A stretch of DNA of 64,000 bases from the NCBI RefSeq assembly GCF_032773895.1, contig NZ_CP120416.1, positions 3,160,001 through 3,224,000 on the forward strand, given 5' to 3'. A model generated the notes under the pieces. That model saw nothing but the letters and a program-made list of their open reading frames with translations. It ran no database searches and was not told where the DNA came from. Origin of the DNA: Teredinibacter sp. KSP-S5-2. Its GTDB lineage: Bacteria > Pseudomonadota > Gammaproteobacteria > Pseudomonadales > Cellvibrionaceae. The translations under genes and the position numbers were made by a program. Of the stretch, positions 56,606 to 64,000 are shown piece after piece. The stretch's first letter is position 1. Every line of letters begins with the position of its first letter.

Positions 56606-57070
56606 TCACTTTCTCGCTTCAATCAATTCCTTACATAACATTTCATTTTTGGTATATACCAGTATTACTGAATGCAACCAACGATGCGAAGCTGCGTCGC
56701 AGCTTATGTAACCATGAGATTGAAAATATCGGCTAAAACCAAAGTGAGAAAAGTGTGGCAACAGTAGTCCAAGCATCAACCCCAAGACAGCCACACGAAA
56801 TAGTTTTTTAACAGTTGCTTCACTAAGAATAATGCTAAACCAATGCTCCAATGTGGCAATCAAACCAAAAACACCAACACACACACCCAAGCCAAGCAAA
56901 TAGTAGTGCCCCTTATTAAATGAAACAATATCAGGCATATTTATAAGTGATCGAATGTTTCTAAACAATTCTATTGGAAATGCGATAAAAACAAATACCT
57001 CTAAACCAAAAAGTATTAGAGGTACTAAGATCAGGATTAAAAAGTGAGGTTTTTCAGTATTGTCCTGCAT
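56606..57070 (-). CDS. Small four-helix membrane protein, partner of hydrophobic protein A
   Basis: A 154-aa inner-membrane protein with about four helices (near 11-31, 50-70, 88-106 and a weaker one). Its C-terminal part has SCDAASHRWLHSVILVYTKNEMLC. The C-x-x-A-S-H-x-W-L-H...VY-x-K-N pattern is also found in its paralog at 58870-59319, while the rest is strongly diverged. The ATG directly abuts the TAA stop of the preceding gene (57071), so the two are translationally coupled. Size, topology and coupling resemble immunity proteins of pore-forming bacteriocins; that reading is inference. Confidence 0.75.
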   Translation of the reverse strand: MQDNTEKPHFLILILVPLILFGLEVFVFIAFPIELFRNIRSLINMPDIVSFNKGHYYLLGLGVCVGVFGLIATLEHWFSIILSEATVKKLFRVAVLGLMLGLLLPHFSHFGFSRYFQSHGYISCDAASHRWLHSVILVYTKNEMLCKELIEARK

Positions 57071-57946
57071 TTATCGAATTCCAATAGGATAATAACGATT
57101 TATACGATGTTTTGCCCAGTTGACAACAAATGATGTAGTTGAATCTACAACATAATCAATGGCCGAATTTACCGCTTCTGAAACCGTTCTTTGTACACCA
57201 GCTTTTGTATGATTGACATTTTGTTTTATCGAGTTTTCTAACTCATCCAATCCAGCTATTACTTTCTTTGTAATACCAAATTGAGAATCAACCCCATCAA
57301 GAGCTAGGGACACCAACAACCCCATACCAATAACGGCAACCAATGGACCTATAGCTAAAGTTGTTACTGTAGTCCCTGTAACATACGAAGCCAGTGCTAT
57401 TGAAGCCCCAACGGATATCCCCACCTTAACCACATCTGTAGCCAAGGTTCCGATTAGCTGCGTTAATGTTGCCTGATCTGTCAAAAAATAATCCGCAACT
57501 CTGAAAGTGGTAAGTAACACAATCGTTAATATACCTCCAGTTTTTGCCGCTTTGATCGCCCCGGCCTTCCCTAGTCCCATCGAAATTACCTTCGGGTTTT
57601 GTATGCCATACCGAGTTCCAGTTAGGATGGTTCGCAGCCCTGGACGGCCTTTCAAGATAATATGCGGCTTCCCGGCGTAGGTTTTGATATAGGCTCTGAC
57701 ACCAAGCCCACCTAGATCTCCCACCAATTTTGTCAGCGTGACCGCATCATCGGCAGTGGCATAGTAGCTCGCGCCCCTATTAAGCTTATCCCTTAACACT
57801 ACCCAAGCTTTTTTCGCACTTTCTTGTTTTCCCTGTGGTGCGTTATTTACAATCGCATCCATTTGCTCCACAGACACAATGAATACTTCATGCTTATTGG
57901 CCTGTATTTTTGCTTTAATTTGCTCTTTCTGATTGGGAGATATCAT
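57071..57946 (-). CDS. Hydrophobic protein A, candidate pore-forming effector
   Basis: A 291-aa protein without a signal peptide. The N-terminal half is soluble-looking and charged (MISPNQKEQIKAKIQANKH...; VRAYIKTYAGKPHIILKG, RPGLRTILTGTRYGIQNPK). Residues about 135-225 form two or three long hydrophobic helices rich in Gly and Ala (GILTIVLLTTF, VGISVGASIALAS, IGPLVAVIGMGLLVSLAL), and the tail is amphipathic and basic. It is almost identical to the paralog at 59327-60193 up to about residue 195 and then diverges. The start has AAGGATT 6 nt upstream, conserved in both copies. I know no named family for it; channel- or membrane-inserting toxin is a hypothesis. Confidence 0.7.
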   Translation of the reverse strand: MISPNQKEQIKAKIQANKHEVFIVSVEQMDAIVNNAPQGKQESAKKAWVVLRDKLNRGASYYATADDAVTLTKLVGDLGGLGVRAYIKTYAGKPHIILKGRPGLRTILTGTRYGIQNPKVISMGLGKAGAIKAAKTGGILTIVLLTTFRVADYFLTDQATLTQLIGTLATDVVKVGISVGASIALASYVTGTTVTTLAIGPLVAVIGMGLLVSLALDGVDSQFGITKKVIAGLDELENSIKQNVNHTKAGVQRTVSEAVNSAIDYVVDSTTSFVVNWAKHRINRYYPIGIR

Positions 57947-58062
57947 ACTGGAATCCTTGTATGTATTTTCCTTGAAAAACTATTTAGATGAACAAACCTC
58001 ATACTCAAAGTTTTTTCATCAAGCGTTTATTAACCAATAATGCCTTAAAGTTAGTATTCCCT

Positions 58063-58170
58063 TTAGGAAATAGTCCCGCGAAGATATTCCTCCAGCCAGT
58101 TAACAATACAATTCCATACAACTTGTATTTAAGGTGTGAAAAAAACAAAGTTTGAGAAAGTGTTAATAAT
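58063..58170 (-). pseudogene. Deletion scar of a lipase gene
   Basis: Two short blocks match the ends of the lipase gene at 60420-61562. The block 58146-58166 (minus strand TTAACACTTTCTCAAA) matches the lipase N-terminus LTPSQ. The block 58063-58110 reads CIVNWLEEYLRGTIS-stop against RIINKLAEDVRRAIRS. The distance from the preceding DUF6795-like stop to the first block is 23 nt here and 20 nt in the intact locus. The middle (about 1 kb) is gone. Confidence 0.6.
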
Positions 58171-58188
58171 CCAATTATTGATATATTC

Positions 58189-58683
58189 TCACTTAGTTTG
58201 CCATCGGCAGTTTGTGTAAACCAAACCTATCTCTAATTCAGGCGCATAATGTTCGTCTGTTAATTCACATACGAAAGATTCAGGTTTTCCACCAAACTCA
58301 CCAAATTCCTCTTCTGCCATTTTCTCTGCTGTCCAGATATGGTATTCCTCGTCTCGAAAGTGAACATATATGTTTTGCTCGACAACAAATTGTGCGATAA
58401 ACGGCGCTCTCGTCTTAACCTAGACGCTCTCAAAAGTGAAATACCCTTGATCATCCGTAGTGGTTTCTTCTTCCGTGTGCTTATTTTCAAACGAATAGTT
58501 TCTCTTCACTCGCACATTAGAAAGAGGTTTTTCCTCAAAGGTAATTTGACCTGTAAAACCAGAAAACAAACAGACTTCTCTAGGAAACAGCGCAGACATA
58601 GCTTCTCCTTGAACAGTAAACGAAGCAAACAAAAGTAATACACTAAAAATAATCGTATGCTTTTTATGGAACCTTAACACCAT
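58189..58683 (-). pseudogene. DUF6795-like protein gene with an internal stop, copy B
   Basis: A 495-nt frame, the same length as the intact copy at 61573-62067, interrupted by TAG at 58422-58420. The intact copy has TGG (Trp in ESAWAKTRAPF); here the context is ESV-stop-VKTRAPF, so one base change explains it. Beyond the stop the frame continues without further damage to a matching end (TNCRWQTK). The damage therefore looks recent, or the product is made by read-through. An 87-aa truncated product is possible. Confidence 0.85.
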
Positions 58684-58869
58684 CGGGAAATAACCTAATC
58701 ATTAAACACTTAAAAATTAAACTCGATGAACCTAGGTATAATCAATAGCGAAAACAAACAACGCACCATCAGATCCAGCCCTACATTCTTCATTGACGAC
58801 GCATTAACCAGAATCTCTGTGCATTCAGAGATCCCATGAGTACTTTGTAAAAATTTGGGGATACAATGA

Positions 58870-59319
58870 TTATTCAATAGCATCACAATCAGCTTGATTT
58901 TTCATATATACAATTGTTCTTGCGTGCAACCATGCGTGGGAGGCTTTTTCACAAATAGAATATTGTTTTTTCATTAAATAGGAATCTAAAGAATAATGAA
59001 CAAAATGTGGAACAATCAACATAATAACTAACCCCGAAATCGCCCACCTTCCAATAAACTTGCCAAATTTTTCCGATGGAGGCTTGCCCAAATATAACTC
59101 AACTACCATAAAGACGGACACCCCCCCTAAACCAAGCGAAACCCCAAAAAAATATAATGCGCCTTTGTCTAAGCTAATAATTGAAGATAAAGCGATTACC
59201 TGAACGGCTAAACTAAACATAGACCACGCAAACCAAATAAATGCCGCTACTGAGATCAATATAAAGACTGCCACACCACCATATAAGACTAATTTCGGTG
59301 GTTTTTCCACTTCATTCAT
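58870..59319 (-). CDS. Small four-helix membrane protein, partner of hydrophobic protein B
   Basis: A 149-aa membrane protein with helices near 11-33, 35-50, 55-75 and 88-106. The C-terminal region ICEKASHAWLHARTIVYMKNQADC shares the C-x-x-A-S-H-x-W-L-H...VY-x-K-N motif with the paralog at 56606-57070, while the membrane helices differ. Its ATG lies 7 nt after the stop of hydrophobic protein B, implying coupled expression. The co-variation with the C-terminus of protein B is what an immunity protein would show; no direct evidence. Confidence 0.75.
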   Translation of the reverse strand: MNEVEKPPKLVLYGGVAVFILISVAAFIWFAWSMFSLAVQVIALSSIISLDKGALYFFGVSLGLGGVSVFMVVELYLGKPPSEKFGKFIGRWAISGLVIMLIVPHFVHYSLDSYLMKKQYSICEKASHAWLHARTIVYMKNQADCDAIE

Positions 59320-59326
59320 GTGTTTA

Positions 59327-60193
59327 TCACCTATAAGATGGAGTAATAAAATCTCTCAGTCGCGACTTAATTAGTTGAACTGTTATTCGCCTCGCAGAAT
59401 CTATCATGCAATCCAATACTGAATTAGCAATTTCACTTCCTCCTCGAATAATATTCTTTTTTGCCAATTCAATTCGAGCCTTAGTGCCACGTTCAAGCTC
59501 ATCAAGCCCGGAAATGACTTTATCGGTTAGCCCATATTTTCGATCTAAAGATTCCAAAGCAACCGAGACTACAACTCCTACAAAGATTGCTGCGACTATA
59601 GGTCCTATTGCAATAGAAAAAGCAGCAGCGAATGAAGCAGCAGCAATCGATGCACCAACAGAAATTCCCACCTTGACCACATCCGTAGCCAAGATTCCGA
59701 TTAACTGTGTTAACGTTGCCTGATCAGTCAAAAAATAATCCACCACTCTGAATGCGGTAAGCAGCACGATGGTTAACACACCACCCGTTTTTACCGCATT
59801 AACAGCTCCAGATTTCCCTAGCCCCATCGCAATCACTTTCGGATTTTGTATCCCATACCGGGTTCCGGTTAAGACGGTTCTCAACCCTGGACGACCTTTC
59901 AAGATAATATGCGGCTTTCCGGCGTAGGTTTTGATATAGGCTCTGGCACCAATACCACCTAAATCTCCTACCAATTTTGTCAACGTCACCACATCGTCGG
60001 CAGAGGCATAATAACTCGCCCCCATATTAAGCTTCTCCCTTAACACTGCCCAAGCTTTTTTCGTGCTTTCATGTTTTCCCTGTGGTGAGTTATTCACAAT
60101 CGCATCCATTTGCTCCACTGACACAATGAATACTTCATGCTTATTGGCCTGTATTTTTGCTTTAATTTGCTCTTTTTGATTGGGAGATATCAT
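59327..60193 (-). CDS. Hydrophobic protein B, candidate pore-forming effector
   Basis: A 288-aa paralog of the protein at 57071-57946. Start at the ATG 60193 with the same AAGGATT leader as copy A; an upstream in-frame ATG at 60247 would add 18 unrelated residues. Residues 1 to about 195 match copy A closely (including HEVFIVSVEQMDAIVNN and TGTRYGIQNPKVI). The Gly/Ala-rich hydrophobic stretch (AAASFAAAFSIAIGPIVAAI, VGVVVSVAL) and the basic tail are different. The pattern of conserved N-terminus and variable C-terminus is typical of polymorphic toxins with swapped activity domains. Delivery route and activity unknown. Confidence 0.72.
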   Translation of the reverse strand: MISPNQKEQIKAKIQANKHEVFIVSVEQMDAIVNNSPQGKHESTKKAWAVLREKLNMGASYYASADDVVTLTKLVGDLGGIGARAYIKTYAGKPHIILKGRPGLRTVLTGTRYGIQNPKVIAMGLGKSGAVNAVKTGGVLTIVLLTAFRVVDYFLTDQATLTQLIGILATDVVKVGISVGASIAAASFAAAFSIAIGPIVAAIFVGVVVSVALESLDRKYGLTDKVISGLDELERGTKARIELAKKNIIRGGSEIANSVLDCMIDSARRITVQLIKSRLRDFITPSYR

Positions 60194-60251
60194 ACTGGAA
60201 TCCTTGTATATGTTTTTAAAAACGGTATAGATAAAGGTACTATGCACTTAC

Positions 60252-60409
60252 GGCTCTACATCAAACGTATTTGACCTGTAAAACCTAAGAATAAACAGAC
60301 CTTTCTATGAGATAATAAACATTGCGCCTTCCTGAGCAACTATGAACAAAAGGGCGAATAGAAATACAATTCTAATCACCCTCCTAGAAGAAAAAAAATT
60401 GGTTAGCAT
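60252..60409 (-). pseudogene. 5' remnant of a DUF6795-like gene
   Basis: An ATG at 60409, 10 nt after the lipase stop, opens a frame with a signal-peptide-like start (RRVIRIVFLFALLFIVAQEGAM) that hits a stop after FIIS. In shifted frames the DNA still matches the family's KKVCLFSGFTGQI and TFEGKP segments down to about 60252, where similarity ends just before the leader of hydrophobic protein B. It is a frameshifted and truncated fifth copy. Confidence 0.7.
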
Positions 60410-60419
60410 ATCGATGTAT

Positions 60420-61562
60420 TTAGCGTAGAGAGCGAATAGCCCTACGAACATCTTCCGCCAGCTTGTTAATAATACGGTTTAAAACAAGTCGTATAACAGC
60501 CGTAGTCAAGTCCTCGACTTTTTCCAGTAACTTCATACCTAACATTTGCATCAATCTGCGTATGATATGAAAAACCCAGCCACTTATCTCTTTGCCTTTT
60601 GTTAATCCTTTCTGCAAGATCATAGCCAATTGATCTGCTATCGTCAGCGTACCAACAAAAACTGGTTGCAGTGTGGCAAGCGCTGCCTGCGCTACATATG
60701 CCAATGCGTAATTCAATTTTTCCCACACACTCGAATCATTAAGATTGGCGGGCGAGCTGGATTTAAGCCACTGTTTTACATTGGTTGTTGACAAGGTTAA
60801 CGGCGGTAAACGTCTTAACTGCTCCCAGCTTGCACCACCGACAGAAGAAACGTAGTTTCGGATAAAATGCGCTTTAGGGTTAATGACCACACCGGCATAT
60901 GGAAGATAATGACCGTATCCTGGGTTGGGCACATGAGAATATGGAAACACAGGAATCATCGTAACGGGGTCGTTACCGTGATATACCCGATGAATATTAC
61001 TATTCCCAAGTTTCGCTGTGAGCTTATTTGAAAACCCTTTAAAACCATATCCAACACGGGGAGCACCAAAGGTATAGAGTTTGGCCTTTTTCCCAAGTGT
61101 TCTATTAACCCAGTCTGCCGCCAATGTAGCAATAGCACCACCAAGGCTGTGTCCAACACAGTGGACAGTTGTAACGTCGGGGTGTTTCGCAATAAAACTT
61201 CCCAGCTCTGCCGTCATACTCCGAAATGTTTGATAAAACCCCGAATGAACCAGATCATTCCCGGCACTGACACTTACACCTATGCGTAAATCAGTAATGA
61301 TATCCGCACCATAGTTTGTGCCAGTCGTTCCACGAAAAACAAAAAAAGCGTCATTCTTATATTCCTTTTCCCCTCTTGCGCATATCGCAAAACTGCTTTC
61401 CCCGTTTACAAGCCTTGCTCCTGTGTCAGCATTAATAACTTTTGGAGCAGCCCCAAACAAATTCGAATATCTGGCATAAAAAGCTTTTAATAACTCCGGG
61501 GTTAAAACCGCATATACCCCAGCAGAAAGGGACGAGGCTTGAGAAGGTGTTAACGTAGTCAT
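60420..61562 (-). CDS. Class 3 lipase with hydrophobic C-terminal region
   Basis: A 380-aa alpha/beta-hydrolase of the lipase class 3 group. The nucleophile elbow is GHSLGGA (Ser139), the acid is Asp198 (GNDPVTMIP), the base is probably His218 (GYGHYLP), and FRGTTG supplies the oxyanion part. The last ~100 residues (about 285-380) contain amphipathic and hydrophobic helices (ALAYVAQAALATLQPVFVG, GWVFHIIRRLMQMLG) ending in basic residues, suggesting membrane association. There is no signal peptide, as in known type VI lipase effectors (Tle), to which it can be compared by fold only. It is flanked by an intact DUF6795-like gene 10 nt upstream and a broken one 10 nt downstream. Confidence 0.85.
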   Translation of the reverse strand: MTTLTPSQASSLSAGVYAVLTPELLKAFYARYSNLFGAAPKVINADTGARLVNGESSFAICARGEKEYKNDAFFVFRGTTGTNYGADIITDLRIGVSVSAGNDLVHSGFYQTFRSMTAELGSFIAKHPDVTTVHCVGHSLGGAIATLAADWVNRTLGKKAKLYTFGAPRVGYGFKGFSNKLTAKLGNSNIHRVYHGNDPVTMIPVFPYSHVPNPGYGHYLPYAGVVINPKAHFIRNYVSSVGGASWEQLRRLPPLTLSTTNVKQWLKSSSPANLNDSSVWEKLNYALAYVAQAALATLQPVFVGTLTIADQLAMILQKGLTKGKEISGWVFHIIRRLMQMLGMKLLEKVEDLTTAVIRLVLNRIINKLAEDVRRAIRSLR

Positions 61563-61572
61563 CAGTATATCC

Positions 61573-62067
61573 TTACTTAGTTTGCCATCGGCAGTTTGTG
61601 TAAACCAAACCTATTTCGAGTTCTGGAGCATATTGTTCTTCTGTTAGTTCGCATGCGAAAGATTCAGGCTCCCCACCAAACTCACCAAATTCCTCTTCTG
61701 CCATTTTCCCTGCGGTCCAAATGTGGTATTCCTCACCTTGAAAGTAAACGTATATGTTTTGCTCTGCAACAAATTGCGCGATAAAGGGAGCCCGAGTCTT
61801 GGCCCAGGCACTTTCGAAGGTGAAATACCCCTGGTCATCCGTAGTGGTTTCTTCTTCTGTACGCTTATTTTCAAACGAGTAGTTTCTCTTCACTCGCACA
61901 TTCGAAAGAGGCTTTCCCTCAAAGGTTATTTGGCCTGTAAAGCCGGAAAACAAACAGACTTTTTTAGGAAACAGCATAGACATAGCTTCTCCTTGAGTAG
62001 CTAACAAAGTAAATAAAAGCAATAAGCTCAAACGAGTCGTATATTTTTTTAAAGAGCTTAATAACAT
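61573..62067 (-). CDS. DUF6795-like exported protein, copy C (intact)
   Basis: A 164-aa protein: hydrophobic leader (about 12-26, LSLLLLFTLLATQGEA), the conserved MSMLFPKKVCLFSGFTGQI block, the carboxypeptidase-regulatory-like beta-sandwich (GKPLSNVRVKRNYSFE...TTTDDQGYFTFES), then EEEFGEFGGEPESFACEL and TNCRWQTK. Its stop lies 10 nt before the lipase ATG, so it should be made together with the lipase, which would suit an inhibitor or chaperone of the enzyme. It is the closest relative of pseudogene copy B. Confidence 0.78.
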   Translation of the reverse strand: MLLSSLKKYTTRLSLLLLFTLLATQGEAMSMLFPKKVCLFSGFTGQITFEGKPLSNVRVKRNYSFENKRTEEETTTDDQGYFTFESAWAKTRAPFIAQFVAEQNIYVYFQGEEYHIWTAGKMAEEEFGEFGGEPESFACELTEEQYAPELEIGLVYTNCRWQTK

Positions 62068-62108
62068 TGTAGATTTCCAAAAATATTAACTAGTTGGGGT
62101 TTATTTAA

Positions 62109-62600
62109 TTATTCCCAATAACAGTTGGTTCCAATAGCACCTATTTCCATGTCCACTCTTCGAATATCTTCTTCGAGCTTACACACTAAGTTTTTTGGCA
62201 CTTTGCCATTAAACTCGCCAAATTCGTCCTCGATTAACTTTGCCCCACCCCATATGATGTATTCCTTTTCATTTACATAGACATAAATACGCTGCTGAAC
62301 AACAAACTGAATTAAAAACGAGACAGGAGTTTTCGTCCATACGCTTTCAAAGGTGAAATAGCCGTGACTATTAGTCGTAATCTCTTCTTCGGTTGTTTTT
62401 CCTTCAAACTCAAAAGATCGTTTTACGAGAACCTCACCGACAGGACTACCACTAATCGTAACCTGACCAGTAAAACCTGAGAACAGACAGATTTTTTTAG
62501 GAAATAACATAGACATAGCCCCTCCCTGGATAGCTATAAAGAACAAAAGAAAGGTCGAGCTGATGAATATAACTCTTCCTAAAGTAGGGCTTGGCAGCAC
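62109..62600 (-). CDS. DUF6795-like exported protein, copy D
   Basis: A 163-aa, more divergent member: leader (IFISSTFLLFFIAIQGGA), then MSMLFPKKICLFSGFTGQVTISGSPVGEVLVKRSFEFEG...TTNSHGYFTFESVWTKTP, ending in TNCYWE. It is the first gene of the cluster in the direction of transcription and lies 41 nt before copy C. It lacks an adjacent lipase of its own, so it may be a spare or a protector against a related enzyme carried by other strains. Confidence 0.75.
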   Translation of the reverse strand: MLPSPTLGRVIFISSTFLLFFIAIQGGAMSMLFPKKICLFSGFTGQVTISGSPVGEVLVKRSFEFEGKTTEEEITTNSHGYFTFESVWTKTPVSFLIQFVVQQRIYVYVNEKEYIIWGGAKLIEDEFGEFNGKVPKNLVCKLEEDIRRVDMEIGAIGTNCYWE

Positions 62601-62690
62601 AGATCTACCTTAAACCAAAAATATTATTGGAGAGATATAGAGCAAAATGGCCGCAAGTATTTAAAACTGCAGCCATAAAGCACTGAATAC

Positions 62691-64000
62691 TTAATCTCTA
62701 ACCGAGAAACTATCTGCCATTACAGACCTTTTACCGGTTTTCATGTCTACAACATAGATAATACCACCTGCAACATTATCCCAGTCACATACAAACGTAA
62801 TATCTTTCCCTGTATCCATATGCACACCACGCAGCTGCCCCGGCCAAGAATACATAGAATAATTTATTGTATCAGGAACCGTGGGGCTAGAAAGAACAGT
62901 AATAGCATCACCCGCCAAGGAAGCCTGCGAAAGCTCAAAGCCCCCCCCAGTGTACATCAATATATTATTTCGATTGGAATCTAAAGAGATCGATAAGGGA
63001 GGAATAAAAATACCAAAGTTATTTAACAGAACAAATTCCGTTCTTTCACCAGTAGTTAAATCCACCTTATAAAGCTTTTCTTGTGGTTCGTTAGCGGTGA
63101 CGTATAGAGTATTGTTCCCAGAATCAACCCCCATAACAGTAGGATCTGTAATTTGAGTATCCGCATTCGGAACTAATAAACTAGATAATACTGTTCTTCC
63201 ACCAGTATCCAGGTTCATCCAGATAATCGCATCCAATCCCTGATCAGTGATGTACAGGCGATTACGATCAACATCTAACTCCAACGCAACAGGCGTTACA
63301 AACTTATTGATTGGATCCGGTTGTGTTGGAGTTGAAAGCAGCGTTCTTGCCCCGGTTGTTAAATCCACAGCAATAATGGAAAGCAAGGTACTGTCTAATA
63401 CCAATGCCCGATTATTGGCTTGGTCCACAACAATATCTTTAATCGCAGAAAAAGCATTATCAGTATTAGGTGTAGCAGGGCCTGATAATACAGTTTGCTC
63501 TGAAGTGTGGATGTCTAAAGCCAGCAGCGATGTATGGTTATAATCCCGAACAATCAACCTCTCGTTAGCAGCGTCATATGCCATGGCACCACCATCGAAA
63601 TCTATTTGGTCGTTAGGGAAAGCATTTTCAATATTCCCCTGCAGCACAGAAATCTCTGCCGCTTGAGTATTGGTATTGCCTTCCGAGTCCTGTGATGTAA
63701 CCGTTATGGTATTAGCCTGACTTGCAGTTAGGTTTACTTCCGCAGTCCAAGTAGCAAAATTATCTGTTGTGGTTGCCGCTACACCGTTAACCGTAATAGC
63801 CGAAACAGTTGAGTAATCGTCTTCCGCTCGGCCACGAATCCACGCTGTTGGCGCGTTAGATACCGAAGTCTTGGTTGGAAAATCGATAGTAACGGTTGGC
63901 GCAGTAGTATCAGCAAAAGTGGTTACTGAGAATTGCCCGGCAACGCCACCAATTGTAAGAGTGGCTATTGTTTCTGTAGCCAAGCTGGCAGCAGAGGTTT
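62691..64000 (-). CDS. Ig-like/beta-propeller protein, 5' end beyond the window
   Basis: The frame is open to the window edge, so the start is not seen; 436 residues are visible. It begins with an Ig-like domain (TAPTVTIDFPTKTSVSN ... ITVTSQDSEGNTNTQAAEI) and then NHL/SMP30-like beta-propeller repeats, each with a pattern such as VDQANNRALVLD...AVDLTTGARTLLS, about six blades. Repeats of this type occur in secreted or surface proteins. The last residues (TGKRSVMADSFSVRD) close the propeller. It is 90 nt upstream of the DUF6795-like cluster on the same strand; whether it belongs to it is unclear. Confidence 0.75.
   Translation of the reverse strand, partial: TSAASLATETIATLTIGGVAGQFSVTTFADTTAPTVTIDFPTKTSVSNAPTAWIRGRAEDDYSTVSAITVNGVAATTTDNFATWTAEVNLTASQANTITVTSQDSEGNTNTQAAEISVLQGNIENAFPNDQIDFDGGAMAYDAANERLIVRDYNHTSLLALDIHTSEQTVLSGPATPNTDNAFSAIKDIVVDQANNRALVLDSTLLSIIAVDLTTGARTLLSTPTQPDPINKFVTPVALELDVDRNRLYITDQGLDAIIWMNLDTGGRTVLSSLLVPNADTQITDPTVMGVDSGNNTLYVTANEPQEKLYKVDLTTGERTEFVLLNNFGIFIPPLSISLDSNRNNILMYTGGGFELSQASLAGDAITVLSSPTVPDTINYSMYSWPGQLRGVHMDTGKDITFVCDWDNVAGGIIYVVDMKTGKRSVMADSFSVRD

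Noticed and set aside
55950-62600. Insertion sequence or transposon as the cause of the duplicated cluster
   Set aside because: No transposase, terminal inverted repeats or target duplications found; duplication by homologous recombination explains the copies.

Overview
The window reads as chromosome from a marine, polysaccharide-degrading gammaproteobacterium of the Cellvibrio/Saccharophagus/Teredinibacter type. This is inferred from two things. The block rnc-DUF4845-lepB-lepA-mucD-mucC-mucB-mucA-algU / nadB / ygfX-sdhE has the order known from Pseudomonas. The secreted enzymes carry chitin-binding modules joined by long poly-serine linkers, typical of that group. The species cannot be named from the sequence alone.

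Layout. (1) 1-10.9 kb is conserved core: RNase III (cut by the window edge), a DUF4845 protein, signal peptidase I, EF4/LepA, and the envelope-stress regulon mucD-C-B-A-algU, with divergent nadB and convergent ygfX-sdhE. (2) 10.9-13.8 kb is an accessory insert between sdhE and ygfZ: a Crp-like regulator, a short-chain dehydrogenase and a double-HTH regulator. (3) 13.9-19.3 kb is core again: ygfZ, an HDOD protein, ung, lysS and prfB with its programmed +1 frameshift. (4) 19.4-21.5 kb holds a 77-aa Cys/His protein, a possible small RNA, and separate HD-phosphohydrolase and nucleotidyltransferase genes. (5) 21.6-32 kb is a chitin-related region: a chitin-tethered S1 protease, a FecI sigma/FecR anti-sigma/TonB receptor trio, and a multi-domain GH18 chitinase. 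(6) 32.3-55.5 kb, all on the minus strand, is a two-partner secretion locus: a giant TpsA exoprotein of about 6,180 residues, its TpsB transporter, and a multi-spanning membrane protein resembling GT-C glycosyltransferases. (7) 55.9-62.6 kb, minus strand, is a duplicated and partly decayed cluster. It holds two paralogous hydrophobic proteins, each coupled to a small membrane protein, a class-3 lipase, and five copies or remnants of a small exported carboxypeptidase-regulatory-like (DUF6795-like) protein. (8) The right edge carries part of an Ig-like/beta-propeller protein.

The best candidate for something undescribed is region 7. The two hydrophobic paralogs are almost identical in the N-terminal half and diverge in the C-terminal half. 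Their membrane partners are strongly divergent too, as expected for polymorphic pore-forming toxin/immunity pairs. The lipase with its flanking DUF6795-like genes looks like a second effector/protection set. A nonsense-mutated copy, a lipase deletion scar and a frameshifted DUF6795 remnant show a repeated module that has been amplified and is eroding. No delivery gene (VgrG, PAAR, Rhs) is visible here, so the toxin reading is inference. The second main item is the giant TpsA, which combines a TPS export domain with thousands of residues of Gly/Asp-rich repeats, including three nearly identical 780-bp units.
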